A stretch of DNA of 39,780 nt from Clostridia bacterium (lineage in GTDB: Bacteria > Bacillota > Clostridia > TANB77 > CAG-508): positions 1 through 39,780 of the forward strand of contig JAFRDD010000173.1 in assembly GCA_017404025.1 (NCBI GenBank), written 5' to 3'. Both the position numbers and the translations under genes were made by a program. The notes beneath the pieces are model-generated. The model ran no database searches and was not told where the DNA came from. It saw only the letters and a list, made by a program, of their open reading frames with translations. This document shows positions 8,592 to 15,880 of this stretch, in pieces (positions within the stretch are counted from its first letter, which is position 1; each line of letters begins with the position of its first letter).

Positions 8592-9559
8592 AGAAGATAC
8601 TTATATTAGTGATGTCTTGTAAAGATGAATTCTTTAAAGAACAAGAATCATATATTGACAATACTTGGGGTAAAGATATTTTAGAAGGAAAATATGAAAA
8701 TATTTCTTTAATAAAATATCATGGGGGAGAAGATAAAACATATGTTGTAGATGATAAAGATTTTTGTTTACATTGTGAAGATGACATAAAGAATACTTAT
8801 AAGAAAACATATATGGCATTTTCATTATGTAAATCATATTATGAGTATGATTATATATTTAGAGTCAATACATCTACATATGTAAATGTTCCATTATTGA
8901 ATGCTTTCGTTCAATCATTGGAAAAAGATGATATTCTTTGGTGCGCTGAAACATATTCATTATCTGAAGTAATGGCGCCATTTCCATTATATCTTTATGG
9001 TAGAGGCAATGCATTATTGTTGTCTGCTAAACTTATAGATATTATATTAATGAATGGATTTTCATATTTGTATTTCAATATGGTTGATGATCATGTTATT
9101 GCTAACATACTAAATTCATATTGGATGTCAAGAAATGAAAATTATACTGAACATATTAAATCATTTAGACATGGGTGGTTTAGATGCATTGGTATTGAGC
9201 AATCGTTAGGAAATTCTATATGCAAATGGAATAATGATAATGAATCATTTGACTATATGAAAACATTTTTGACTATTCAAATAAAAAGATATTGGCAACG
9301 TGAAATAGAAAATCAAAATTATATTGATTTATATGAAAAATGTTTTAAGGATAATGAAGATAATGAAATAGAAAAATCAGTTCAGATGCAATATGAATAT
9401 TCATTAAATCCAAGTGTATTCATAGGTTCTATATTAGGATACATTGATTATAATGTTTGGGTAAATATTGATAAGAATCAATTATATTATATTGAAACTC
9501 ATAACAAAAGCGCTGATGATCCTATGTTAGGTAAAGCTCAAGATTTAATAATTATATGA
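8588..9559 (+). CDS. GT31-like (beta-1,3-galactosyltransferase-type) glycosyltransferase, 323 aa
   Basis: The order of features recalls GT31-like enzymes found in phages and large DNA viruses: ILILVMSCKDEFF at the start, an N-terminal TW motif, YDYIFRVNTSTYVN at ~88-100, a middle segment with RGNALLLSAKLI, and MVDDHVIANIL. Where cellular GT31 enzymes have a metal-binding D-D-D, this protein reads V-N-T-S-T, so metal use or even activity is uncertain. It overlaps the resolvase gene by 4 bases and is closed by a terminator. The acceptor could be DNA, a virion protein or a host glycan; nothing in the sequence decides. Confidence 0.65.
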   Translation: MKKILILVMSCKDEFFKEQESYIDNTWGKDILEGKYENISLIKYHGGEDKTYVVDDKDFCLHCEDDIKNTYKKTYMAFSLCKSYYEYDYIFRVNTSTYVNVPLLNAFVQSLEKDDILWCAETYSLSEVMAPFPLYLYGRGNALLLSAKLIDIILMNGFSYLYFNMVDDHVIANILNSYWMSRNENYTEHIKSFRHGWFRCIGIEQSLGNSICKWNNDNESFDYMKTFLTIQIKRYWQREIENQNYIDLYEKCFKDNEDNEIEKSVQMQYEYSLNPSVFIGSILGYIDYNVWVNIDKNQLYYIETHNKSADDPMLGKAQDLIII

Positions 9560-9589
9560 TGCAGAAATTGAATTTCTGCATTTTTTATC
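9559..9589 (+). terminator. Rho-independent terminator after the helicase-resolvase operon
   Basis: Stem ATGCAGAAA / TTTCTGCAT (9559-9567 with 9573-9581) with a 5-base loop, followed by a T-run. It begins at the last base of the glycosyltransferase stop. Confidence 0.8.
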
Positions 9590-9609
9590 TATATTATTAA
9601 TGTAAAATA
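9588..9609 (+). promoter_or_regulatory. Phage promoter motif TCTATATTA with ATGTAAAA core
   Basis: TCTATATTATTAATGTAA (9588-9605) lies immediately after the terminator and ~10-14 bases before the ATG at 9619. Seventeen of these 18 bases recur at 24116-24133, in front of the proposed non-coding RNA. Confidence 0.5.
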
Positions 9610-9618
9610 ACAAACATT

Positions 9619-10239
9619 ATGAACCCTATTCAGTTAAGACTTATTTTTGAAAAAGATTATCAAAATAAGCTAAAGGCTAAATATTCTGAAGCATTGAATG
9701 CAATCTATAAGGATGACATTCGTGGTTATAAATATGCAATGAATAGTATTGCAGTTCTTATACCAATCTGTGGTGGCAAATATATTATTTCACTTGATAA
9801 GAAACATGTTGAAACTGAATTCTATTTTGGAGAATCTGATATTGGTCAGGGACCTTCTCCTGAAGAGAATGCCAAGATAGTTGAAGATGTTCGTAAAAAT
9901 CTAGCAGATTATTTTATCAACCGCAATATTAGGGAAACAGATTCAATGATTGAAACTCTTGAGAAAATCATTGAAGGAAAATCACCAAGAAAACCATTAC
10001 ATTATCGTAATTATTGGAATTCTCCTAAAGACAGTATTATTCACGAATTCTGTTTATCTGAAATCTGGGGAGGTTCTCCAGTAAGCTGTGAAACATTTGA
10101 TCTTGATATTGAAGATGTTAAGATTATTCTTTATGGATATAAGATGTTCAGAGAATTTCATTTGAATAAGCTTAACAGTTATCTAAAAAGATACGGAACT
10201 TCAAAACTCCATACAAGAACCTATTGGATTGATAGATAA
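9619..10239 (+). CDS. Hypothetical protein, 206 aa
   Basis: The protein starts MNPIQLRLIFEKDYQNKL. It has a helical N-terminus, a central beta-like region (AVLIPICGGKYIISL) and a basic C-terminus ending TYWIDR. No enzyme motif stands out. The gene directly follows a promoter motif and is followed one base after its stop by a second unknown gene, so it begins a three-gene operon ending with the HD hydrolase. Codon use is slightly less AT-biased than its neighbours, perhaps reflecting higher expression. Confidence 0.55.
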   Translation: MNPIQLRLIFEKDYQNKLKAKYSEALNAIYKDDIRGYKYAMNSIAVLIPICGGKYIISLDKKHVETEFYFGESDIGQGPSPEENAKIVEDVRKNLADYFINRNIRETDSMIETLEKIIEGKSPRKPLHYRNYWNSPKDSIIHEFCLSEIWGGSPVSCETFDLDIEDVKIILYGYKMFREFHLNKLNSYLKRYGTSKLHTRTYWIDR

Positions 10240-10240
10240 T

Positions 10241-10705
10241 ATGGGAAATAAGAAATATATCTATATTGCTTTAAAGAAAAAGTCAAAGCAAACATGTAAG
10301 AAACTGTTACAGCTTTTAAATGAATATAATGAAGAAAATAATGTAAATATTGATTTTCATACTTTCTTTATTAAAATTTTAAATTATACAGAAGACGACT
10401 ATATTAAATTAATTACATATAAAGCAAAACAGGAAAAGAAAAAGAAAGATAGAAGTAATCCAAAGCCAAGAAAAATTGATCAAAATAAGTTAATTGAATA
10501 TGGTATAGGAGATACTGAGAATCCTGAATATGATAAGTATTGGAAAATCTTTACTGATTATAATGAAAATTATTTAGGTAATGAATCCATTACTGGAAAG
10601 AAAACATTGAAAAACTACTTTATTCTTAAGTACAATTATACTGAAGATAAAGCATATGAAGAATCAAAAAAGATTTCTAAAATAATTTTTAAAAAGAAAA
10701 AGTAA
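10241..10705 (+). CDS. Basic hypothetical protein, 154 aa
   Basis: The ATG at 10241 (MGNKKYIYIALKKK) is preferred to an in-frame TTG twelve bases upstream that would overlap the preceding gene. The protein is very Lys-rich, with runs at 71-80 and at its C-terminus (IIFKKKK), and contains mainly charged helices. This suggests nucleic-acid binding, but no specific domain is visible. It is sandwiched in the operon between an unknown gene and the HD hydrolase. Confidence 0.55.
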   Translation: MGNKKYIYIALKKKSKQTCKKLLQLLNEYNEENNVNIDFHTFFIKILNYTEDDYIKLITYKAKQEKKKKDRSNPKPRKIDQNKLIEYGIGDTENPEYDKYWKIFTDYNENYLGNESITGKKTLKNYFILKYNYTEDKAYEESKKISKIIFKKKK

Positions 10706-10710
10706 GAATT

Positions 10711-11307
10711 ATGGAACGAGTTGTATTTGAAAACTTTATGAAAGATAACACTTCTCTTGAACTTAATATTAGAGATAGAATTGCAAAGATTCATGAAGAT
10801 GTAAATCAGCATTATGATGAGAAGCCTTATTTTTATCATCTTGATAAAGTAGGACGGCTTGCATATAAGTATCTTCATTATATTGTTGAAAAAACTGAAG
10901 ATATCATCCCAGTGATTTTTGCTGCATATTTTCATGATTCTATTGAAGATGCAAGACTTACTTATAATGATGTAATGAAGATTGCTAAGGAATACATGAC
11001 TGATAAGCAAGCACTTCTTGCTACTGAGATTGTTTATGCTCTTACTAATGAAAAAGGCCGTAATAGACATGAAAGAGCAAATGAAAAGTATTATTTTGGA
11101 ATTAGAGTCATTCCTTATGCGCCTCTTGTAAAGGCTTGCGATAGGCTTGCTAATTATAATTATGCTAAAGAAACTCATTCAAGAATGGTTTCTTGTTATG
11201 AGAAGGAAATGGATTATTTTGTTGGATGCATTACTCCAACTACTGAAAATGATATTCGTTTTACTTTACCTACTGAATTGATAGCTGCACTTTTTAATAA
11301 AGAATAA
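10711..11307 (+). CDS. HD-domain hydrolase resembling RelA/SpoT-type (p)ppGpp hydrolases, 198 aa
   Basis: Residues 40-150 carry the HD signature in the arrangement seen in the SpoT hydrolase domain and its small homologues (Mesh1-like): His43 in YFYHLDKV, HDSIED at 75-80, and a distal Asp at 144 in VKACDRLANYNYAK, which recalls the VKLADRLHN motif of that family. Such enzymes remove the 3'-pyrophosphate of (p)ppGpp. No synthetase or TGS domain is present. A less specific HD phosphohydrolase on other nucleotides remains possible. It ends the operon, converging on the minus-strand gene 50 bases downstream. Confidence 0.7.
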   Translation: MERVVFENFMKDNTSLELNIRDRIAKIHEDVNQHYDEKPYFYHLDKVGRLAYKYLHYIVEKTEDIIPVIFAAYFHDSIEDARLTYNDVMKIAKEYMTDKQALLATEIVYALTNEKGRNRHERANEKYYFGIRVIPYAPLVKACDRLANYNYAKETHSRMVSCYEKEMDYFVGCITPTTENDIRFTLPTELIAALFNKE

Positions 11308-11357
11308 AAAAAGATTTTCAATAATGAACCTCTTTCCTTTTTATATTTTAACTAAAA

Positions 11358-12635
11358 TTATTTCTCAAGCATTGCAAGTTCTTTAGCAGCCTTATTAAGT
11401 AATGTAATCTTAACAGGATCATTCTTGAACTGTTCTGCTAACATAGCAATCTTCTTTCTTCTTGCTGCGAAAGCTGCTTCCTTGTCAGCTTCAAGTTGTT
11501 CTTTAATTTCAGCATATTTTTCAGGATCTGCCTTCTTGCAGTCTTCATCAATTCTTGATTCATACATTCCCTTGAGATCAATACCTGAAACTTTAATTAA
11601 ATCATTAAGAGCTTCAACCATGAAATCGTAAGATTTAGTAGAAGTGCCTGCATTGATTGAACGATTAACTGAAAGAACTACATTAGCACCTTCAACAATT
11701 GTACAGATTGAACCAGTTGATGTCTGAAGAACATTAACATTATCAAGAGCAGTAATATTGTCATTACATTCAAATACCTCTGCAATTGCTGAAGTAGCTT
11801 TCATCCAATGAAGTTTCTCATTCATTGACATTGGCTTAGAAACTGTATCGCAATATTGTCTGAAATCAGCTGCATTTGCAAATGTTTCTTTTGTATCACC
11901 TTTAGTAAATTCAAGGCCATTCTCATTAATTGTAAATCTTGCGGTATCACCGTGTGTACCCTTATATTCAACAAAGATTGAATTATCATCTTTACTGAAA
12001 CTATTAAGAAGTGCATTTACTCTAACGAACTTAGGATCATCACAAACAGCTTCACAAACGTTATTGTCTTTATCTCTCTTGTAAGTTTTACCAAGTACCA
12101 TAAAGTAGGTATCTTTAGTATCTTCAGATTCAGAAACAACTACATAGCTAACAGGTGTTGATACTACATAATTAGGAGCATGTACTTCTTGGATTGTTGA
12201 TGCATAAACATTCTTAAGAATCTGTCTAAATTCAGGAATGAATGTAAGATTCTTCATTGCACCAGCCTTAAGGTAAGAAACAACTTCACTTTCATTCATT
12301 TCAAGAAGTTTATCTACTTGGTCAAGTCCCATCTTTGCAAGATAACCATAACTTGAGTTGTTTGCATTGATTGATTCACAAGCAGATGCAAGTTGCCATG
12401 AAATGCTGTTTTCCTTAATAAAACTATTTACAGATTCTAAAATTCCTACCAAACCTGTATCGAAACTAAATTTAGCTGCTTCTCTAATAAAGCCATTAAC
12501 GATACCACAGGTAACTGGATTAGAATAAATATATCCTCTGTAGTTTTGTAACAATTCTTTACCTGCTTCGGTAACTGCTTCAGTTCCGTTTATCTTACTT
12601 GCGAAGTCCAGGTTTTTTAGTAATTTTATATTCAT
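11358..12635 (-). CDS. Hypothetical, probably abundant virion or head protein, 425 aa
   Basis: No known domain is recognised. It starts MNIKLLKNLDF, has a helical N-terminal third, a beta-rich centre (about 155-250, with YVVVSESEDTKDTYFMVLG) and a helical, charged C-terminus ending KAAKELAMLEK. It lacks the capsid-targeting-like N-terminus of the genes upstream of it on the same strand. Codon choice is visibly less AT-biased than in the neighbouring small genes, as in strongly expressed phage structural genes. A TATAAATA and a TATATAAGAC lie just upstream. A major structural or internal protein is an inference from these points only. Confidence 0.5.
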   Translation of the reverse strand: MNIKLLKNLDFASKINGTEAVTEAGKELLQNYRGYIYSNPVTCGIVNGFIREAAKFSFDTGLVGILESVNSFIKENSISWQLASACESINANNSSYGYLAKMGLDQVDKLLEMNESEVVSYLKAGAMKNLTFIPEFRQILKNVYASTIQEVHAPNYVVSTPVSYVVVSESEDTKDTYFMVLGKTYKRDKDNNVCEAVCDDPKFVRVNALLNSFSKDDNSIFVEYKGTHGDTARFTINENGLEFTKGDTKETFANAADFRQYCDTVSKPMSMNEKLHWMKATSAIAEVFECNDNITALDNVNVLQTSTGSICTIVEGANVVLSVNRSINAGTSTKSYDFMVEALNDLIKVSGIDLKGMYESRIDEDCKKADPEKYAEIKEQLEADKEAAFAARRKKIAMLAEQFKNDPVKITLLNKAAKELAMLEK

Positions 12636-12638
12636 AGT

Positions 12639-12661
12639 CTTATATATTTGGTATATTTATA
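12639..12661 (-). promoter_or_regulatory. Late-type promoter candidate upstream of the 425-aa gene
   Basis: On the minus strand TATAAATA (12661-12654) is followed by TATATAAGAC ending 4 bases before the ATG at 12635. TATAAATA equals the T4 late-promoter core. Which of the two TATA elements is used cannot be told. Confidence 0.45.
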
Positions 12662-12722
12662 GATTTTGTAGTAAACCTACATTCTTTATATATAATAATA
12701 AAATAATTCAAAAATGTGGGAA

Positions 12723-13010
12723 TTATTTCCATCCTACAGTAGTTCCAACTGCAGTAAGAATAAGTCTTGATGTAAGAAGACTTCCAAATGGTCCTTTCTC
12801 ATCTACACCTAAAGCTTTACATATAGCTTTCATAACTTTAGGACCAATTGTTGCACCAGCAACACCACCAACAATAGCACCAATTAAACCTTCTTCAATT
12901 GGAGTACCATTTTCTTTAGCTTCTTGTAATTGTGCAATTACACTATCATATGTTAATTCCTCTGTAATAGGAGATTCTTCTACTTTTACAAAATCATCTA
13001 ACTTTTTCAT
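12723..13010 (-). CDS. Small glycine-zipper protein with capsid-targeting-like N-terminus, 95 aa
   Basis: I use the second ATG (13010), which gives MKKLDDFVKVEE, matching the shared N-terminal peptide; an ATG two codons earlier is also possible. After an acidic leader comes I-E-E at 38-40 and then a glycine-zipper hydrophobic stretch, GLIGAIVGGVAGATIGP (41-57), with glycines spaced 3-4 apart. A second hydrophobic segment near the C-terminus is LLTSRLILTAVGTTVGW. Cleavage after I-E-E by a T4 gp21-type protease would release a membrane-active-looking peptide of ~55 residues. It is the last of the run of small genes on this strand. Ejected membrane or pore peptide is my inference; a structural scaffold is an alternative. 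Confidence 0.6.
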   Translation of the reverse strand: MKKLDDFVKVEESPITEELTYDSVIAQLQEAKENGTPIEEGLIGAIVGGVAGATIGPKVMKAICKALGVDEKGPFGSLLTSRLILTAVGTTVGWK

Positions 13011-13019
13011 AATCATTTA

Positions 13020-13292
13020 TTATATATTGTCCCAATCATTATATACTTTTCTTACTTTAGCATATAAATCAGCTGCCTCATCATATTCTTTACTTTGTTT
13101 TCCAGATGCTACTTTATCTTTATCTTCATAATAATCCATTTCTGATTTAAAGTAATCCATCATTGCTTCTAAAATAACAGCAATTGTAGCTTCATAATTT
13201 CCTCTGTCTTGTTTTAACCAAGATTTAATATAATGAGTCATTTCTTTATTAGAAGTTTGTGATTCATTAAGTATATCAAGTAAATTCTTCAT
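13020..13292 (-). CDS. Small helical protein with capsid-targeting-like N-terminus, 90 aa
   Basis: The ATG at 13292 gives MKNLLDILNESQ; a GTG two codons upstream is rejected. The first ten residues match the shared N-terminal peptide, with a candidate cleavage site L-N-E|S. The rest is helical and charged (YYEDKDKVASGKQSKEYDEA) without a known domain. It lies 9 bases from the glycine-zipper gene and 18 from the Cys-cluster gene, all on one strand. A small internal head protein is inferred from the N-terminus. Confidence 0.6.
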   Translation of the reverse strand: MKNLLDILNESQTSNKEMTHYIKSWLKQDRGNYEATIAVILEAMMDYFKSEMDYYEDKDKVASGKQSKEYDEAADLYAKVRKVYNDWDNI

Positions 13293-13310
13293 ATTCACAA
13301 ATTATTTATT

Positions 13311-14069
13311 TTAACCAACTGAAACTGGTACTGGATTCTCTTTTAATGCAGAAGCCATGTCTTTTGTTTTTTGCTCTTCTAATTCTTTATCATATTTCTC
13401 TTTATTGAATGTAACAGTAAATAAGAAATCATAAAGGTCGTCAAGATTATCAATAGAAACATCAAGAACTTGTGCCCATTCTATTTCCTTTCTCTTTTCA
13501 AGTTTGCCAAGAATATCGGCAGCATCAACTAATGATGTTTTGATTGAACCTTCTTCACCATTACTTCCAAATTTCTTAGCAGCAAATAATTGAATAGAAC
13601 CATCTCCTCTAATCAATAAAACAGGCCACAAGAAATCAAAATCTTTGCATAATGTAATGATGTCATCTCTAAGTTTCTTGCTTCTATCATATCCATTTAC
13701 AGGACAGCTATAATCACAGAAGAAAATAGGTTCAGAAAATGCATTTTGAATAACATCTAAGAAACGGCATCTATAATCTAATGTAGTATGTGTATCAAGT
13801 AAATCATATACTTTTGGTTGACCATAGAATTTTTCACGGCATCTTTGAACAGGATCTTGCATAACAGGAGCAGGAACAGGATTAGCAATTGCTGTAGCAT
13901 CACCAGGTGCTTCACAAGGACAATCACATGAATAAGGGTCACAGCAGCATCCACAATCGCATTCATTAATCATATATCCTTCAAGATTAGAAAGTCTTTC
14001 AATAACTTCTTCATCTAATCCATTTAATGATATATATTGATTATTTATATATTCTGATAATTTTTTCAT
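13311..14069 (-). CDS. Cys-cluster protein with capsid-targeting-like N-terminus, 252 aa
   Basis: The N-terminus MKKLSEYINN fits the shared peptide. At 34-36 the residues I-N-E form a candidate prohead-protease site, directly followed by CDCGCCCDPYSCDCPC (37-52), eight cysteines in sixteen residues. Cleavage there would leave the mature protein starting with a metallothionein-like, metal-binding or disulfide-rich cluster. A short Pro/Ala linker (APGDATAIANPVPAPV) joins it to a folded C-terminal region (~75-250) that contains CDYSCPVNG and LWPVLLIRGDGSIQLFAAKK and is not recognised. It sits in the minus-strand run of small genes. Confidence 0.6.
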   Translation of the reverse strand: MKKLSEYINNQYISLNGLDEEVIERLSNLEGYMINECDCGCCCDPYSCDCPCEAPGDATAIANPVPAPVMQDPVQRCREKFYGQPKVYDLLDTHTTLDYRCRFLDVIQNAFSEPIFFCDYSCPVNGYDRSKKLRDDIITLCKDFDFLWPVLLIRGDGSIQLFAAKKFGSNGEEGSIKTSLVDAADILGKLEKRKEIEWAQVLDVSIDNLDDLYDFLFTVTFNKEKYDKELEEQKTKDMASALKENPVPVSVG

Positions 14070-14072
14070 ATA

Positions 14073-14345
14073 TTATTTATTATGTGTTTTTACCCAATTA
14101 GTTATTTCTGTATGTATAGTATCTATATCTGAATCATCATAAGGATCTTTACTGTTTTCTTGATGTGCATAGAAAAGTTCCATATTTTCAATTAACTTAT
14201 ACATATCTTCATCGGTCTTACATTGCATTCCTTCATCTGAAAGTTTCTTTGGCTCATATCCCCCAAAATAAGCTTTAATGATCTCCATTGCAATTTCTTT
14301 ACCGTTATTCTTTTTTGATTCAAAGTATTCTCTTAAAGATTTCAT
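14073..14345 (-). CDS. Small hypothetical protein with capsid-targeting-like N-terminus, 90 aa
   Basis: The start MKSLREYFESKK matches the shared peptide through residue 9, with E9 as a possible cut point although the residue two before it is Tyr rather than Leu or Ile. The remainder is helical, acidic at the C-terminal half (DPYDDSDIDTIHTEI), and without a known domain. It is separated by 3 bases from each neighbour, so the run is evidently one operon. Confidence 0.6.
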   Translation of the reverse strand: MKSLREYFESKKNNGKEIAMEIIKAYFGGYEPKKLSDEGMQCKTDEDMYKLIENMELFYAHQENSKDPYDDSDIDTIHTEITNWVKTHNK

Positions 14346-14348
14346 ATC

Positions 14349-14705
14349 TTATTTAGTGTTAATTTTATCAAGGATGTCTAAAAGTTCAACATCATTTGAA
14401 TCAACCCATGCATCATTTTCATCACACCATTCAATACATCTTTTGATTAATGGAATTTCATCAATAATCATATTACGGTTGATTTTCTTATAATTATATG
14501 TATCATCTAAACAATCATATAAAGATGAAAGTTTATCTTTATCTTTATCTGATAATTCTTTGATTAAGTCAGCGCATTTTTCTTCAATTTCATCATCTCC
14601 TAATGAACCACAAAGAACACCAACAAATGATGCTAATACATCTCTTTCATTTGGTTCTAATGAAAAATATCTTGACTCATTAATAAATTCAACTAAGTTT
14701 TTCAT
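14349..14705 (-). CDS. Acidic helical protein with capsid-targeting-like N-terminus, 118 aa
   Basis: The first residues MKNLVEFINESR give one of the clearest matches to the T4-type targeting peptide, with I-N-E|S as the predicted cleavage. The rest is acidic and helical with three Cys (C52-type positions in VLCG, EKCAD, LYDCLDD, and CIEWCDE further on), no domain recognised. The ATG overlaps the stop of the coiled-coil gene (ATGA), showing translational coupling within the run. Confidence 0.6.
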   Translation of the reverse strand: MKNLVEFINESRYFSLEPNERDVLASFVGVLCGSLGDDEIEEKCADLIKELSDKDKDKLSSLYDCLDDTYNYKKINRNMIIDEIPLIKRCIEWCDENDAWVDSNDVELLDILDKINTK

Positions 14706-15217
14706 TTGTATAATATATCATCTATTTTGCTTTGTAAATCACTGAGTTCTTCATCAAGTTTATTCATCTTTTCTTCTAACTCATCAATCTTTTCTTCTAA
14801 TTCATCAATCTTTTCATCAATATCTCCCATTTCACCCCCATATTCATTTGCTTTTTCTTCAGCTTTAGAATTATCCCCATTATGCATCAAGCTTCCCACT
14901 TCTTGTTCCATATCTGAATAAAGTTCTCTTTGTCTATTTGACAATTCTCTTAACTCTGTTTCTAATCCTTTTTGTTCATCAAATAATTTCCACCATTCAT
15001 CAGAAAGTTTTTGTTTCTTTTCTTCTAATGGTTTTACTTTTTCTAATCTTTCGGCTCTATCTTTTTCTTCAAGTTCTCTCATTTTAGCCCATTTCTTTTG
15101 TTGACGAGCTGAACGATATATCTTGATTACTTCACCAGTATCTTCATCTTCAAATTCTTCACAGTAACCTTTATATTTTTGGTGACCTTCTGTTAAATAT
15201 TGTGTTAGACTTTTCAT
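14702..15217 (-). CDS. Coiled-coil protein with capsid-targeting-like N-terminus, 171 aa
   Basis: The start MKSLTQYLTEGHQ matches the shared peptide, with L-T-E|G as the candidate cleavage. From about residue 45 to the C-terminus the protein is an almost continuous Glu/Lys/Leu coiled coil, with internal repeats IDELEEKIDELEEK near the end. Such elongated helices fit prohead core or internal scaffold proteins of T4-like phages, as well as DNA-condensing internal proteins. No enzymatic motif is visible. The tail of the gene contains a 21-bp DNA repeat (listed separately). Confidence 0.65.
   Translation of the reverse strand: MKSLTQYLTEGHQKYKGYCEEFEDEDTGEVIKIYRSARQQKKWAKMRELEEKDRAERLEKVKPLEEKKQKLSDEWWKLFDEQKGLETELRELSNRQRELYSDMEQEVGSLMHNGDNSKAEEKANEYGGEMGDIDEKIDELEEKIDELEEKMNKLDEELSDLQSKIDDILYK
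14766..14821 (-). repeat. 21-bp tandem repeat inside the coiled-coil gene
   Basis: The 21-base unit occupies 14766-14786 and 14787-14807 with one base difference, and a partial third copy follows. Each unit encodes one heptad (D-E-L-E-E-K-I), so copy number could change coiled-coil length without shifting the frame. Confidence 0.7.
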
Positions 15218-15224
15218 ATCTTAA

Positions 15225-15626
15225 TTAAATAATTTTCCATTGGGTTTCAGAAACAGTAGTGATTCTCATATTATCAAGACCTTGTTTAAGATAAAGTTCA
15301 AGAATCTTCTGAAGTTCTGTATTGTTATTAGCATAAAAAGGAACAGGATATTTCATTGTTTTTATTGTTCCATCTTCTTGTTCTACTTCTTCCGCAAACT
15401 TTACTATAAATACTTTACATGTTGGTTGATATTCTATATTGCCAGATGGCTTAAGATTTTTCATAAGACATACATCTTCAATCTCCCCATCACCTTGTAA
15501 ATATTCAAGTACTTTATAACCAGCCTCAGCAAAGTTAGATTGGTCACTGAGATAATACTCAACAACTGATTTATCCTTTCCTTTTGGGGTCTGTATATTT
15601 CTACTTACCTTTACTCTATACCACAT
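15225..15626 (-). CDS. DUF4494-like Bacteroidota protein, 133 aa
   Basis: The layout agrees with my recollection of DUF4494, a family of unknown function largely confined to Bacteroidota and their phages: an opening MWYRVKV, then YYLSDQSNFAEAGYKVLEYL, a central CKVFIVKFAEE, and a C-terminal segment ending ITTVSETQW. It does not carry the targeting peptide, unlike every neighbour on this strand, so it probably acts in the infected cell or by another route. It supports a Bacteroidota host. Identification is from pattern memory only. Confidence 0.6.
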   Translation of the reverse strand: MWYRVKVSRNIQTPKGKDKSVVEYYLSDQSNFAEAGYKVLEYLQGDGEIEDVCLMKNLKPSGNIEYQPTCKVFIVKFAEEVEQEDGTIKTMKYPVPFYANNNTELQKILELYLKQGLDNMRITTVSETQWKII

Positions 15627-15637
15627 AATTCTATATA

Positions 15638-15877
15638 TTAATCATTTTGTTCTTTCCATTCATCTGGTTCTGCAAAGATCACATAATCTTCATATTCTCC
15701 AAGAGGTTTATCTGCATTTACAAGTCTTTGTACTTTTTTAGCTTCTAATTCATCATATCCGCCAACTAAAATAGTATAACCATCTCTTTTACTGCCATTA
15801 AGAATCCAAGCATCTGCACCATGCCAATATCCAGTTTTTAATCCTTCATTAACTAAATATTCTACTAAACTTTTCAT
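15638..15877 (-). CDS. Small hypothetical protein with capsid-targeting-like N-terminus, 79 aa
   Basis: The start MKSLVEYLVNEGLK is a clear match to the shared peptide with one extra residue before the candidate cut (V-N-E|G). The mature part would be ~68 residues, compact and Gly/Trp-containing (GYWHGADAWILNGSKRDG), with no domain I can name. It lies 3 bases from the next gene in the same run. Confidence 0.6.
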   Translation of the reverse strand: MKSLVEYLVNEGLKTGYWHGADAWILNGSKRDGYTILVGGYDELEAKKVQRLVNADKPLGEYEDYVIFAEPDEWKEQND

Positions 15878-15880
15878 ATA

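Noticed and set aside
10636-11178. Minus-strand 180-residue frame opposite the HD hydrolase
   Set aside because: Composition (Ile, Ser, Phe runs) is that of an antisense frame of an AT-rich gene, and the plus-strand HD motifs are decisive.
14706-14921. Plus-strand Ser-rich frame opposite the coiled-coil gene
   Set aside because: It is the antisense shadow of the GAA/GAT-rich repeat (reads as runs of Ser and Ile); no promoter, and the minus-strand gene has a clear start and coupling with its neighbours.
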